Part shown: positions 8,174 through 16,979 of the stretch, piece by piece
How the letters are laid out: every line of letters starts with the position of its first letter
Numbering within the stretch: the first letter of the stretch is position 1
DNA from: Mediterraneibacter faecis JCM 15917
GTDB taxonomy: Bacteria > Bacillota > Clostridia > Lachnospirales > Lachnospiraceae
Direction: 5' to 3'
NCBI GenBank assembly: GCA_001312505.1
Contig: BBDW01000004.1
Coordinates: 1-64,000, forward strand
Length of the DNA: 64,000 nt
The notes under the pieces: model-generated
Databases searched by the model: none
What the model was told of the DNA's origin: nothing
What the model saw: only the letters and a program-made list of their open reading frames with translations
Program-made: the position numbers and the translations under genes

Positions 8174-8248
8174 ATGAAAAACATTACGAAATCAAGAGAT
8201 TATAGTAGTGAAATGATAGAACGAAAAGGAGAAGTGCTATGGCATTAA
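8174..8248 (+). CDS. Possible short leader peptide before hisS
   Basis: A 24-codon frame, ATG to TAA, covers the gap between the regulator and hisS and overlaps the hisS start by a few bases in another frame. It has no good ribosome site and no run of His codons, so it may be chance. It repeats a half-site (TTACGAAA) of the upstream operator. Confidence 0.2.
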   Translation: MKNITKSRDYSSEMIERKGEVLWH

Positions 8249-9504
8249 AGAAAAAACCGGTAACAGGAATGAAAGATATTCTTCCTGCAGAGATGGAGAT
8301 CAGAGATTATGTGATCGGTCTGATCAAAGATACATATAGAAGCTTTGGATTCTCATCCATTGAGACTCCATGTGTAGAGCATATCGAGAACCTGTGCAGT
8401 AAGCAGGGGGGGAGATAATGAGAAGCTGATCTTCAAGATCTTAAAGCGTGGAGAGAAGCTGAGACTTGCAGAGGCGAAGGAAGAAGCTGATCTTGTAGAC
8501 GGAGGACTCCGCTATGACCTGACACTTCCGCTGTCCAGATATTATGCAAATCATTCAAATGAACTTCCGGCACCGTTCAAAGCACTTCAGATGGGAAGTG
8601 TATGGCGTGCCGACCGTCCGCAGAGAGGACGTTACCGTCAGTTTATGCAGTGTGATATCGATATTCTTGGCGAGCGTCTAACCTTGCTGAGATCGAGCTG
8701 ATCCTTGCTACAACATCTCTGCTTGGAAAACTGGATTTCAATAACTTTACGATCCGTATCAATGACCGCCGTTTCCTGAAGGCAATGGCAGCTTACAGTG
8801 GATTTGAAGAGAAAGATTATGACAGCGTATTCATTACACTGGATAAGATGGACAAGATCGGTCTTGATGGTGTTGCAGCAGAGATGAAGGAAAATGGATA
8901 TGCAGAGGAATCTGTTGAGAAATATCTTCAGCTCTTCAAGGAGATTACAGGAGATGTAGAAGGTGTGCGCGCATGTAAGGAGAAACTTCAGGGATTCCTT
9001 CCGGAAGATGCGGCAGACTCTCTTGAAATGATCATCACAAGCGTTGAAAGTGCGAAGGAAGCAGATTTCCGTATGCTGTTTGATCCGACACTGGTACGTG
9101 GAATGTCTTATTATACAGGAACTATTTTTGAGATTTCTATGGATGAGTTCGGCGGATCTGTAGGTGGCGGCGGACGCTATGACAAGATGATCGGTAAGTT
9201 CACAGGACAGGATACACCGGCAGTTGGATTCTCTATCGGATTTGAGCGTATCGTTATGCTTCTGATGGAGCGTGGATACAAAGTTCCGACAAGCAAAGAG
9301 AAAAAGGCATTTTTGATCGAGAAGAATATGCCGAAGGAAGGTATGCTCAAGGTTCTTGATCTTGCGAAGAAGGAGCGTGCAGCAGGCCGCCAGGTAATGA
9401 TCATGAACATGAAGAAGAACAAGAAGTTCCAGAAGGAGCAGCTTGCAGAACAGGGATACACAGATATTACAGAGTGCTACAGAGATTCTGTTGATAACTT
9501 ATAG
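8239..9504 (+). CDS. hisS: Histidyl-tRNA synthetase
   Basis: This class II synthetase charges tRNA-His with histidine in the cytoplasm. The start ATG at 8239 has AAAAGGAG upstream and begins MALKKKPVTGMKDILP. The motif 2 region (GDNEKLIFKILKRGEKL and YDLTLPLSRYYANH) and the C-terminal catalytic block GGGGRYDKMIGKF plus AVGFSIGFERI are in place. The corrected length is about 421 residues, normal for this subgroup. Two compensating errors break the frame: a G7 instead of G6 near 8406, and a lost G near 8676 (GAGGCG printed as GAGCG). aspS follows 27 nt on, the usual hisS-aspS operon. I treat the gene as functional. Confidence 0.92.
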
Positions 9505-9530
9505 AAAAAAGGGAAAGGAAGTAAATAACC

Positions 9531-11347
9531 ATGGCTGAATCAATGCAGGGGGGCTTAAGAGAACACACCGTTGTGGTGAACTCTCAGCAGCCAATGTTGG
9601 GGGGGAAACTGTAACTATCATGGGATGGGTACAGAAGAACAGAAATAAAGGAGGACTTGTATTTACAGACGTAAGAGACCGTTCTGGAATTATACAGGTT
9701 GTATGTGAAGAAGGCACTACAGATGCAGCAATCATTGAAAAAGCAGCGTCTTTACGTGCAGAGTATGTAGTTGCTGTTGTCGGAAAAGTTGAGAGACGTT
9801 CCGGCGCAGTGAATGATAAGATCACAACAGGTGAGATCGAGGTGATCCCTAGTGAACTTCGTGTACTTTCTGAGTCACAGACACCTCCGTTCCCGATTGA
9901 AGAAAACTCAAAGACAAAGGAAGACATCCGTCTGAAATATCGTTACCTTGACCTTAGAAGACCGGATCTGCAGAGAAATCTTCGTATGAAGAGTCAGGTT
10001 ATGACACTGACACGTCAGTTCTTCTCAGATGAAGGATTCCTTGAAGTAGAGACTCCGATGCTTGGAAAGACAACTCCGGAAGGCGCGAGAGATTATCTTG
10101 TGCCAAGCCGTATTCATCCGGGATCTTTCTACGGACTTCCACAGTCTCCGCAGCTTTACAAACAGCTTCTGATGTGTTCAGGCGTAGACCGTTACATCCA
10201 GATTGCAAGATGTTTCCGCGATGAGGACCTTCGTGCAGACAGACAGCCGGAATTCACACAGATCGATATGGAGCTTTCTTTTGTTGACGTAGATGATGTT
10301 ATCGAAGTAAATGAAAAGTATCTTAAAAAACTTTTTAAAGAAGTACTTGATGTAGATGTGCAGCTCCCAATCCAGAGAATGACATGGCAGGAAGCAATGA
10401 ACCGTTATGGCTCTGATAAACCGGATCTTCGTTTCGGAATGGAACTCAAAGATGTATCTGATGTAGTGAAAGACTGTGGATTTGCAGTATTTACAAGCGC
10501 ACTTGAGAATGGCGGAAGCGTTCGTGGTATCAATGCCAAAGGACAGGGAAGCATGCCGAGAAAGAAGATTGATAAGCTGACAGCATTTGTTAAAGATTAC
10601 GGTGCTAAGGGCTTGGCTTATATTGCGCTTCAGGAAGATGGAACAGTAAAATCTTCTTTCGCAAAATTCATGACAGACGAGCAGATGAACGCACTTGTAA
10701 AGGCAATGGATGGAGAGCCGGGAGACCTGCTTCTTTTTGCTGCTGACAAGAATAAAGTAGTATGGGATTCTCTTGGAGCACTCCGTGTTGAGCTTGCAAA
10801 ACAGCTTGAACTTCTTGATAAAAATGAGTATCGTTTTGTATGGATCACAGAGTTCCCACTGCTTGAGTGGAGCGAGGAGCAGAATCGTTTCGTTGCAATG
10901 CACCACCCATTTACAATGCCGATGGAAGAAGATATCCAGTATATCGAGTCTGATCCGGGAAGAGTTCGTGCGAAAGCATACGATATTGTTCTGAACGGAA
11001 ATGAGATTGGTGGCGGTAGTGTCAGAATCTTTCAGGATGATATCCAGGAAATGATGTTCAAGGCACTTGGCTTTACAAAAGAGCAGGCTTACAGCCAGTT
11101 TGGATTCCTTCTGGATGCGTTTAAATACGGAGTTCCGCCGCACGCAGGACTTGCTTACGGTCTTGACCGTCTTGTTATGCTTATGGCAAAACAGGACAGC
11201 ATCCGTGACGTAATCGCATTCCCGAAGATCAAAGATGCATCCTGTCTGATGACAGAAGCACCGACACCGGCTTCCGAGAAGCAGCTGGAAGAGCTTAGCC
11301 TTGCTGTTGCTGTAGAGGAGAATGAGGAAGAGACAACAGAAGAATAA
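9531..11347 (+). CDS. aspS: Aspartyl-tRNA synthetase
   Basis: A bacterial-type AspRS: N-terminal OB fold binding the anticodon (MGWVQKNRNKGGLVFTDVRD), class II catalytic core with PQSPQLYKQLLM and FRDEDLRADRQPEFTQID, a GAD insertion, and motif 3, GLAYGLDRLVMLM. The start at 9531 follows AAAGGAAG. The printed frame from 9531 ends early because a G4 is written as G6 near 9549 (MQGLKRT is restored when corrected); a G7 near 9600 adds a Gly. The corrected length is about 603 residues. It is cotranscribed with hisS. It would be discriminating for Asp if a separate asparaginyl system exists; that cannot be told here. Confidence 0.93.
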
Positions 11348-11401
11348 ATGGTGATTTTTCTGACAATATCAAAAGAAATTTAAAATATAATAAAATTTCT
11401 C

Positions 11402-11430
11402 TTGACAAATAGAAAGTGAACGACTACAAT
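11402..11430 (+). promoter_or_regulatory. Promoter of the trp transporter leader
   Basis: TTGACA (11402-11407) and TACAAT (11425-11430) have an ideal 17-bp spacer. They place transcription start near 11437, just before the T-box leader. Confidence 0.8.
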
Positions 11431-11436
11431 AAAACA

Positions 11437-11710
11437 CATCAAAAGCAAAAACCGATGAGAAAGAGAAGTAGGTTTTAGAAGAGATCACAGAGAGCAGCAG
11501 GTGGTGGGATTGCTGTATGGATTCTGATTCTGAATGGACTTTCGAGGGCGGCCTGAAATGAAAAGAGTAGGAACCGCCGGGAACCGAACCCGTTATCAAT
11601 CAGGAGCGTATGTTAGTACGTGAGAAAGTGGACGAACGTCAATTTGAGTGGTACCGCGATAATAATGAATTTTATTACCGTCTCAAGCAATAAGCTTGAG
11701 GCGGTTTTTT
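11437..11710 (+). promoter_or_regulatory. T-box leader, tryptophan specifier
   Basis: The canonical T-box sequence (TGGTACCGCG at 11649-11658) is followed by a strong terminator, CCGTCTCAAGC-AATAA-GCTTGAGGCGG plus T6 (11677-11710). Stem I carries AGTA at 11467-11470 and, on the other side, GAATGGAC with the specifier codon UGG (Trp) at 11535-11537. GAAAG/CTTTC close the specifier loop. Uncharged tRNA-Trp binding would favour the antiterminator, so the trpXYZ transporter is made when tryptophan is scarce. The specifier and the downstream gene family agree. Confidence 0.88.
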
Positions 11711-11823
11711 GTATATCAGGAAAGTTGATTTATAAAAAGAAATCCACAGTTTATTGACAAGAATCCCAAATCGGCTCCTTTGCTTTTGCAGAAATATTAA
11801 AAAGAAAAAAGGAGACAACAATT

Positions 11824-12844
11824 ATGAAAAAGAGAGTATTAGCAGTTATTTTAGGAGCAGTAATGACAATGAGCCTTGCAGCATGTGGATCATCTGATGC
11901 AGGAAAGACATCTTCTGATGATGGAGAGAAGAGTTACACAATCGGTATTTCACAGTTTGCAGAGCATGGTTCTCTTGATAATTGCCGTGAGGGATTTTTA
12001 GAAGGACTGAAAGAAGAAGGAATCGAGGAAGGCAAGAACCTGACAGTAGAAGTGAAGAATGCAGCAGCAGATCAGGGAACAGCAAAACAGATCAGTGATG
12101 GATTTGTTTCAGACAAAGTGGATCTTGTATGTGCAATCGCAACACCAAGTGCACAGGCAGCTTACAATTCAGCAATGAACTCCGACATTCCGGTTGTATA
12201 CACAGCAGTTACAGACCCGGTTGCAGCAAAGCTTGCGAAAGAGGATGGAACACCTGCAGGAAATGTAACAGGAACAAGTGATGAACTTCCGATCAAAGCG
12301 CAGCTTGAGATGATCCGTGAGATGCTTCCGGATGCAAAGAATATCGGAATCCTTTACACAACAAGCGAAGCAAACTCTGTATCCGCTCTTGCAAAATATA
12401 AAGAGCTTGCCGGAGACTATGGATTCACGATCGTTGACAAAGGAATCGCACAGACAGCCGATATCTCTCTTGCAACAGATGAACTTCTGACAGAGGTTGA
12501 CTGCCTGACAAATCTTACAGATAACACAGTAGTTGCTTCCCTTGCAACAATCCTTGATAAAGCAAACAAACAGAACATTCCGGTGTTCGGAAGTGAGATC
12601 GAGCAGGTGAAAATCGGATGTCTGGCAGCAGAAGGACTTGACTATGTAGCACTTGGAAAACAGACAGGTAAGATGGCAGCAGAGATTCTGAAAGGTGAGA
12701 AGAAAGCATCTGAGATGAACTTTGAGACGATTACAGAACCAGGTTTCTATGTAAATGAAAAAGTTGCTGAAACCTTGGGGGGTTACAGTTCCGCAGGATC
12801 TTGCAGATGAAGCGGTAGAGAGCTTTACAGAGATTACAAAATAG
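11824..12844 (+). CDS. trpX: Tryptophan ABC importer, binding lipoprotein
   Basis: An ABC_sub_bind (PF04392) solute-binding lipoprotein with an N-terminal signal and lipobox, MTMSLAACGSS, followed by a Ser/Asp-rich linker. The core has ISQFAEHGSLD, the hinge motif AIATPSAQAAYN and PVVYTAVTDP, typical of the TrpX family. The ribosome site is AAAGGAGAC. The printed frame ends at 12810 because G5 is written as G6 near 12777. Corrected, it ends at 12844 with LADEAVESFTEITK, 339 residues. It captures tryptophan outside the membrane for TrpYZ, and its message is controlled by the Trp T-box. Confidence 0.88.
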
Positions 12845-12870
12845 TATTGAAACAGAGAGGTTAACACATT

Positions 12871-13764
12871 ATGGGGGGGATTTATATTACGATTTTAGAA
12901 CAGGGACTGATCTATGGAATCCTGGCGCTTGGGGGGGTATACATCACTTATAAGATCCTGGATTTCCCGGATCTGACAGTAGATGGAAGCTTTCCACTTG
13001 GAGCCGCACTGACAGCGACGATGATCACAAGAGGCGTTCATCCAATCCTGACACTGCCGGCATCATTCCTGATCGGTGTGCTTGCCGGAGTCTGCACAGG
13101 TCTGATTCATGTAAAATTCAAGGTAAGAGATCTCTTATCCGGAATTATCATGATGACAGCACTGTGGACGATCAACTTAAGACTGGCAGGAACAGCAAAT
13201 GTTCCAATCTTTGGAGATGACAGTATCTTTGATAATGCATCCGTAAATGGAATCTTCCATGATGGCCTTTCAAATTACAAAGTACTTGTGATCGTGCTTG
13301 TGATCGCAGTGATCAGTAAAGTATTATTAGACCTTTACATGAAGACAAAATCAGGTTTTCTGCTCCGCGCAGTAGGAGATAATGACGTATTGGTCACATC
13401 TCTTGCAAAAGATCAGGGCAATGTGAAAATCTTAGGACTTGCAATTGCAAACGGACTTGTTGCTCTTTCGGGAAGTATTTTCTGTCAGGAACAGCGCGTA
13501 TTTGAAATTTCGAGTGGAACAGGTGCAATCGTAATCGGTCTTGCAAGTGTTATTATAGGAACAAGCTTATTTAAAAATGTATCCTTTATGAAAGCAACAA
13601 CAGCAGTGCTGATCGGATCTGTGATCTATAAAGCCTGTGTTGCAGCAGCGTTGAAGTTCTTTGAACCACAGGACATGAAACTGATCACAGCAGTATTATT
13701 CCTTGTGATCCTGGTGATCGGTGGAGAACGCAGAAAGAAGGTGAAGAAGAATGCTCGAGCTTAG
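12871..13764 (+). CDS. trpY: Tryptophan ABC importer, permease
   Basis: A 297-residue branched-chain-amino-acid-type permease with about eight membrane helices and the conserved opening LGVYITYKILDFPDLTVDGS (printed with an extra Gly from G7). The start ATG is at 12871, 27 nt after the trpX stop. The C terminus is Lys-rich and its last codons overlap the ATPase start by 14 bp. It forms the membrane channel of the TrpXYZ importer. G7 runs at 12873 and 12931 each add one codon without breaking the frame. Confidence 0.88.
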   Translation: MGGIYITILEQGLIYGILALGGVYITYKILDFPDLTVDGSFPLGAALTATMITRGVHPILTLPASFLIGVLAGVCTGLIHVKFKVRDLLSGIIMMTALWTINLRLAGTANVPIFGDDSIFDNASVNGIFHDGLSNYKVLVIVLVIAVISKVLLDLYMKTKSGFLLRAVGDNDVLVTSLAKDQGNVKILGLAIANGLVALSGSIFCQEQRVFEISSGTGAIVIGLASVIIGTSLFKNVSFMKATTAVLIGSVIYKACVAAALKFFEPQDMKLITAVLFLVILVIGGERRKKVKKNARA

Positions 13765-14528
13765 AAATATTGAAAAATACTACAATCCGGGGGGGACCAT
13801 CAATGAGATGTGCCTGTTTGACAAATTCAATTTGACCGTAGACAAAGGAGAATTCGTCTCCGTAGTCGGAAGTAATGGTTCGGGTAAGACTTCTATGCTG
13901 AACATACTCTGTGGAAGTATTCCGGTAGACGGTGGACAGATCCTGATGAACGGGGGAAGATATTACAACCAAGAAAGAATTCAAGAGAAATCAGAAGATT
14001 GGACGTGTTTATCAGAATCCGGCAATGGGAACATGCCCGACAATGACGATTCTTGAAAATATGTCTCTTGCAGACAATAAAGGAAAATTCTTTGGCCTCA
14101 GTTCCGGAATCAATAAGGCGCGTAAAGAATATTATCGTGAGATTTTAAGCCAGCTTGGACTTGGACTTGAGAATAAAATGGATGTGAAAGTAGGATCTCT
14201 TTCCGGCGGACAGCGTCAGGCAATCGCCCTTCTAATGTCTACGATGACGCCGATTGATTTCCTGATCCTTGATGAGCATACAGCGGCTCTGGATCCGAAA
14301 ACAGCAGAGCTGATCATGGAATTGACAGGAAAGATCGTAGAAGAGAAAAAGCTTACAACGATCATGGTCACACATAATCTTCGTTATGCAGTGGAATACG
14401 GAAACCGCCTGCTGATGATGCACCAGGGTGGAGTTGTGATGGATCTCAAAGGAAAAGAAAAAGAAGAACTTCAGGTAGAAGATATCTTGAGCAAGTTCAA
14501 TGAGATCAGTATAGAGTGTGGAAATTAA
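13751..14528 (+). CDS. trpZ: Tryptophan ABC importer, ATPase
   Basis: An ABC ATPase: Walker A VGSNGSGKTSMLN, Q-loop region RVYQNPAMGTCPTMTIL (restored), signature LSGGQRQAIALLM, Walker B FLILDEHTAALDP and the His switch VTHNLRYAVE. The protein is printed in two frames because a G4 is written as G5 near 13951; correction gives MNGEDITTKKEF and about 258 residues. It powers tryptophan uptake with TrpX and TrpY. A G7 at about 13789 adds a Gly in NPGGT. Confidence 0.9.
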
Positions 14529-14546
14529 ATACTCAAAAATACAAAG

Positions 14547-14590
14547 AAAGGATTGATAGCTGTCACTCAGACAACTGTCAATCCTTTTTT
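14547..14590 (+). terminator. Terminator of trpXYZ
   Basis: AAAGGATTGA (14547-14556) pairs with TCAATCCTTT (14578-14587), followed by a T run. It closes the trp operon and also faces the convergent hicB gene. Confidence 0.8.
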
Positions 14591-14598
14591 AAAGCTTT

Positions 14599-14877
14599 TT
14601 ATTCGTCCCATCCTTCGTAGAATCGGATATTTACGGAAATATTTCTTACAATCTCATCTTCAGCAAGTTCAATATCTTCCAGATCAGATACATGTGGGAA
14701 GATTGGATCCTCTTCTTCTAATTCAACAGTGATCCATGTTCTTGCAGCTTCGTTTGCATTGTCAATCGCGTCGTCCAAAGTTTCTCCGGATGCCTCGCAG
14801 CATTCGAGATCCGGGAAATGTGCGTCATAGCCTCCATCTTCCTTCTTACGGAATACGGCTGGATATATAAATTTCAT
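14599..14877 (-). CDS. HicB-like protein, solitary
   Basis: A 92-residue HicB fold: MKFIYPAVFRKKEDGGYDAH, FPDLECCEASGETLDDAIDN, ANEAARTWI, the partial RNase-H-like domain of HicB antitoxins. The start has GGAGG upstream. No HicA (about 60-80 residues, basic, with a conserved Gly-His-Ser strand) is visible on either side, and no added DNA-binding domain follows. It may be an orphan or may act on a distant toxin. Neighbours are the trp operon (convergent) and tRNA-Gly genes. Confidence 0.8.
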   Translation of the reverse strand: MKFIYPAVFRKKEDGGYDAHFPDLECCEASGETLDDAIDNANEAARTWITVELEEEDPIFPHVSDLEDIELAEDEIVRNISVNIRFYEGWDE

Positions 14878-14971
14878 TTCATAATTCCTCCTGGTTTCTA
14901 AAACATAATCTGTTACTTAGTATAGTTGATAAAAAATAAAATGGCAAGAGGGGGGGAACGTTTTAGATATG

Positions 14972-15009
14972 AAAAAAGCACTTAAATCTTTAAAGATCTA
15001 AGTGCTTCA
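14972..15009 (-). terminator. Terminator after the tRNA-Gly genes
   Basis: On the minus strand AAGCACTTAGATC-TTTAAA-GATTTAAGTGCTT is followed by T6, directly downstream of the tRNA 3' end at 15011. A clear intrinsic terminator for the tRNA transcript. Confidence 0.85.
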
Positions 15010-15010
15010 G

Positions 15011-15083
15011 AGCGACAGACGGGGTTCGAACCCGCGACCCCAACCTTGGCAAGGTTGTACTCTACCAACTGAGCCACTGTCGC
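15011..15083 (-). tRNA. tRNA-Gly (GCC)
   Basis: 73 nt with acceptor stem GCGACAG/CTGTCGC, D arm TGGCTCAGTTGGTAGAG, anticodon loop CTTGCCAAG (anticodon GCC), T arm GCGGGTTCGAACCCCGT and discriminator T. CCA is not encoded. All stems close. Confidence 0.95.
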
Positions 15084-15087
15084 ATAG

Positions 15088-15108
15088 GATTGTTCCCAAT
15101 GAACAATC
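15088..15108. repeat. Hairpin between the tRNA-Gly copies
   Basis: GATTGTTC pairs with GAACAATC across a 5-nt loop. A sister hairpin, TTATTGTTC/GAACAATAA, lies at 15212-15233, upstream of the other copy. The repeated tRNA-plus-hairpin unit suggests a tandem duplication; the hairpins may guide processing. Confidence 0.5.
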
Positions 15109-15130
15109 AATATGAAATTAAGATGTTGAG

Positions 15131-15206
15131 AGCGACAGACGGGGCTCGAACCCGCGACCCCCCCAACCTTGGCAAGGTTGTACTCTACCAACTGAGCCAC
15201 TGTCGC
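15131..15206 (-). tRNA. tRNA-Gly (GCC), second copy with 3 extra G
   Basis: Same acceptor, D and anticodon arms as the copy at 15011, with one change in the T loop side (TTCGAGCC for TTCGAACC). It is 76 nt because the GGGG after the anticodon stem is printed as GGGGGGG. The extra bases would sit in the variable region of a class I tRNA. Since the neighbouring copy has four, this is one of the best internal controls for inflated G runs here. Confidence 0.9.
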
Positions 15207-15454
15207 ATAACTTATTGTTCCGACGAACAATAAATATGTTACTACAAGATCGTTAAAATGTCAACAGAAAAAATAAAAAAAATTAGAGGAAATGAAAAAA
15301 ATTAAGTCTAAGACTTCCTAGTGAAAGAAAATCATGCTATACTGTGGTTACTGTGACTTAACACAACAGATGTGAAAAGAAGGATGTTGTAAATCTTTGT
15401 TCTATAATAAAAGAACAAATTACACAGAAATAAAAGATGAAAGAGGTGTCCATA

Positions 15455-16732
15455 ATGAAAACAGTAAAGGTAGCAATTCTCGGACTTGGAACAGTAGGAT
15501 CCGGTGTCTATAAACTGATTCAGAAGCGTGCAGATGTGATGGAGAAGACAATCGGCGCTCAGATGGAAGTGAAGAGGATCCTTGTTCGTAATATGAATAA
15601 GAAGAGAGAGGGTGTAGACGCTTCTCTTTTAACAGATAATTGGAACGATATTATTGAAGATGAGGAGATTCAGATCGTAATTGAAGTTATGGGCGGTATA
15701 GAGCCGGCGAAGACGATGATCCTTGAGGCGCTCAGAGCCGGTAAGAACGTAGTTTCTGCGAATAAGGACCTGATCGCAGAGGAGGGACATGTACTTCTTG
15801 CAACAGCTGAAGAGAATCATGTGGATTTCCTGTTTGAGGCAGCAGTTGCCGGAGCAATTCCGATCATTCGTCCGATGAAGCAGTGCCTGGCAGTAAATGA
15901 CATCTCTGAAGTTGTCGGTATCGTGAATGGTACTACAAACTACATCTTGACAAAGATGACAGAAGAAGGAATGGATTTCTCAGACGCACTTGAGAAAGCA
16001 CAGGAGCTTGGATTTGCTGAGGCTGACCCGACATCGGATGTAGAAGGTCTTGATGCAGGACGTAAGGTGGCGATCATGGCTTCTATCGCGTTCCATTCCA
16101 GAGTCGTATTTCCTAACGTATTTACAGAAGGAATCACAAAGATCACAGCGAAAGATATCGAGTATGCGAAAGAATTTGACAGTGTGATCAAGCTGCTTGG
16201 CGTAGCACATAACACAGAGAGTGGAATTGAAGTAGGTGTTTACCCAATGATGATCCATAAGGAACACCCGCTTGCATCTGTAAGAGATTCCTTTAATGCA
16301 GTTTTTGTTCATGGAGATGCAGCAGATGATGCAATGTTCTATGGACGCGGTGCAGGAGAGTTCCCAACAGCCAGTGCAGTTATGGGAGATGTGATCGATG
16401 TTGCGAGAAATATGGCATATGGCTGCAATGGAAGAATCAGCTGTACATGTTATAAGAACCTTCCGGTAAAAGACATTGGGGATGTGAAGAATAAGTTCTT
16501 TATCCGTATGCAGGTAACGAATGAACCAGGTGTTCTTGCTGCAGTTGCAGAAGTATTTGGTAATCATAAGGTTAGTATCACAAGAGTTGTTCAGGAACAT
16601 ACACAGCCACATCAGGCGGAGCTTGTTATTGTAACTGAGAGTGTGAAAGAGAAATACATGAAGCAGGCGTTAGAGGAGCTTCTGGCACTGCCTAGCATTC
16701 TGGAAGTGAGCAGCATTATCCGCGAGTATTAA
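15455..16732 (+). CDS. hom: Homoserine dehydrogenase
   Basis: Converts aspartate semialdehyde to homoserine with NAD(P)H in the threonine/methionine branch of the aspartate pathway. The Rossmann motif LGLGTVGSGVYKL lies at residues 9-21, the catalytic block EGLDAGRKVAIMA in the middle, and a C-terminal ACT domain (TNEPGVLAAVAEVFGNHKVS) suits threonine feedback. 425 residues from the ATG at 15455, which has AAAGAGGTG upstream; an in-frame ATG at 15437 is possible but lacks a ribosome site. The gene is unbroken and stands alone before the repeat element at 16784. Confidence 0.93.
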   Translation: MKTVKVAILGLGTVGSGVYKLIQKRADVMEKTIGAQMEVKRILVRNMNKKREGVDASLLTDNWNDIIEDEEIQIVIEVMGGIEPAKTMILEALRAGKNVVSANKDLIAEEGHVLLATAEENHVDFLFEAAVAGAIPIIRPMKQCLAVNDISEVVGIVNGTTNYILTKMTEEGMDFSDALEKAQELGFAEADPTSDVEGLDAGRKVAIMASIAFHSRVVFPNVFTEGITKITAKDIEYAKEFDSVIKLLGVAHNTESGIEVGVYPMMIHKEHPLASVRDSFNAVFVHGDAADDAMFYGRGAGEFPTASAVMGDVIDVARNMAYGCNGRISCTCYKNLPVKDIGDVKNKFFIRMQVTNEPGVLAAVAEVFGNHKVSITRVVQEHTQPHQAELVIVTESVKEKYMKQALEELLALPSILEVSSIIREY

Positions 16733-16774
16733 TCAGAAGAAGTAGAAATCAGACAGAAGCTTACAGGTTTATCA

Positions 16775-16937
16775 GATGTGATGTTTACTGTTCACACGAT
16801 GTGCGACCAGCAACGCATCTCGCCATTTTAAATCGCCTTTGGCGATGGGGCGAGATGCATTCAAGTCAAAACACGCATCCTCCGTGTCAATCAGCGGAGT
16901 GATTGACACGGGAGTGAACAGTAACGATGTGATGTTT
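16775..16937. repeat. Direct repeats flanking the 142-bp element
   Basis: GATGTGATGTTT occurs at 16775-16786 and again at 16926-16937, on either side of the element, like a target-site duplication. The left copy overlaps the element end by the T run, so the duplication may be 9-12 bp. Confidence 0.5.
16784..16925. mobile_element. 142-bp MITE-like inverted-repeat element, copy 1
   Basis: The ends are inverted repeats (TTTACTGTTCAC and GTGAACAGTAAC). Inside are two long palindromes: GCATCTCGCC...GGCGAGATGC, nested with ATCGCC/GGCGAT, and TGTCAATCA...TGATTGACA. A second full copy of the same length lies inverted at 52119-52260 and a 30-bp end piece at 50031-50060. It encodes no protein. Ends, size, structure and flanking direct repeats fit a miniature inverted-repeat element moved by a transposase encoded elsewhere. 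A structured RNA role is also possible. Confidence 0.7.
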
Positions 16938-16979
16938 CTATATGAAAGAAGAATCATTGGTCAAGAAGGAGAAAAATAG

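Noticed and set aside
8239-9504. Programmed frameshifts in hisS, nadE, znuC, modC and others
   Set aside because: Sites share no slippery heptamer or stimulatory structure, and families have unbroken genes. Only the A7 at 5291 has the right form, and it is kept as a finding.
10178-11143. Long antisense frames inside aspS, trpX, nadE and XdhC genes
   Set aside because: They mirror the codon pattern of the sense gene, have no ribosome site and no recognisable family.
15011-15206. Attachment-site duplication at tRNA-Gly
   Set aside because: Both copies are whole tRNA genes with their own hairpin; no integrase or island lies between them. It is a tandem tRNA duplication.
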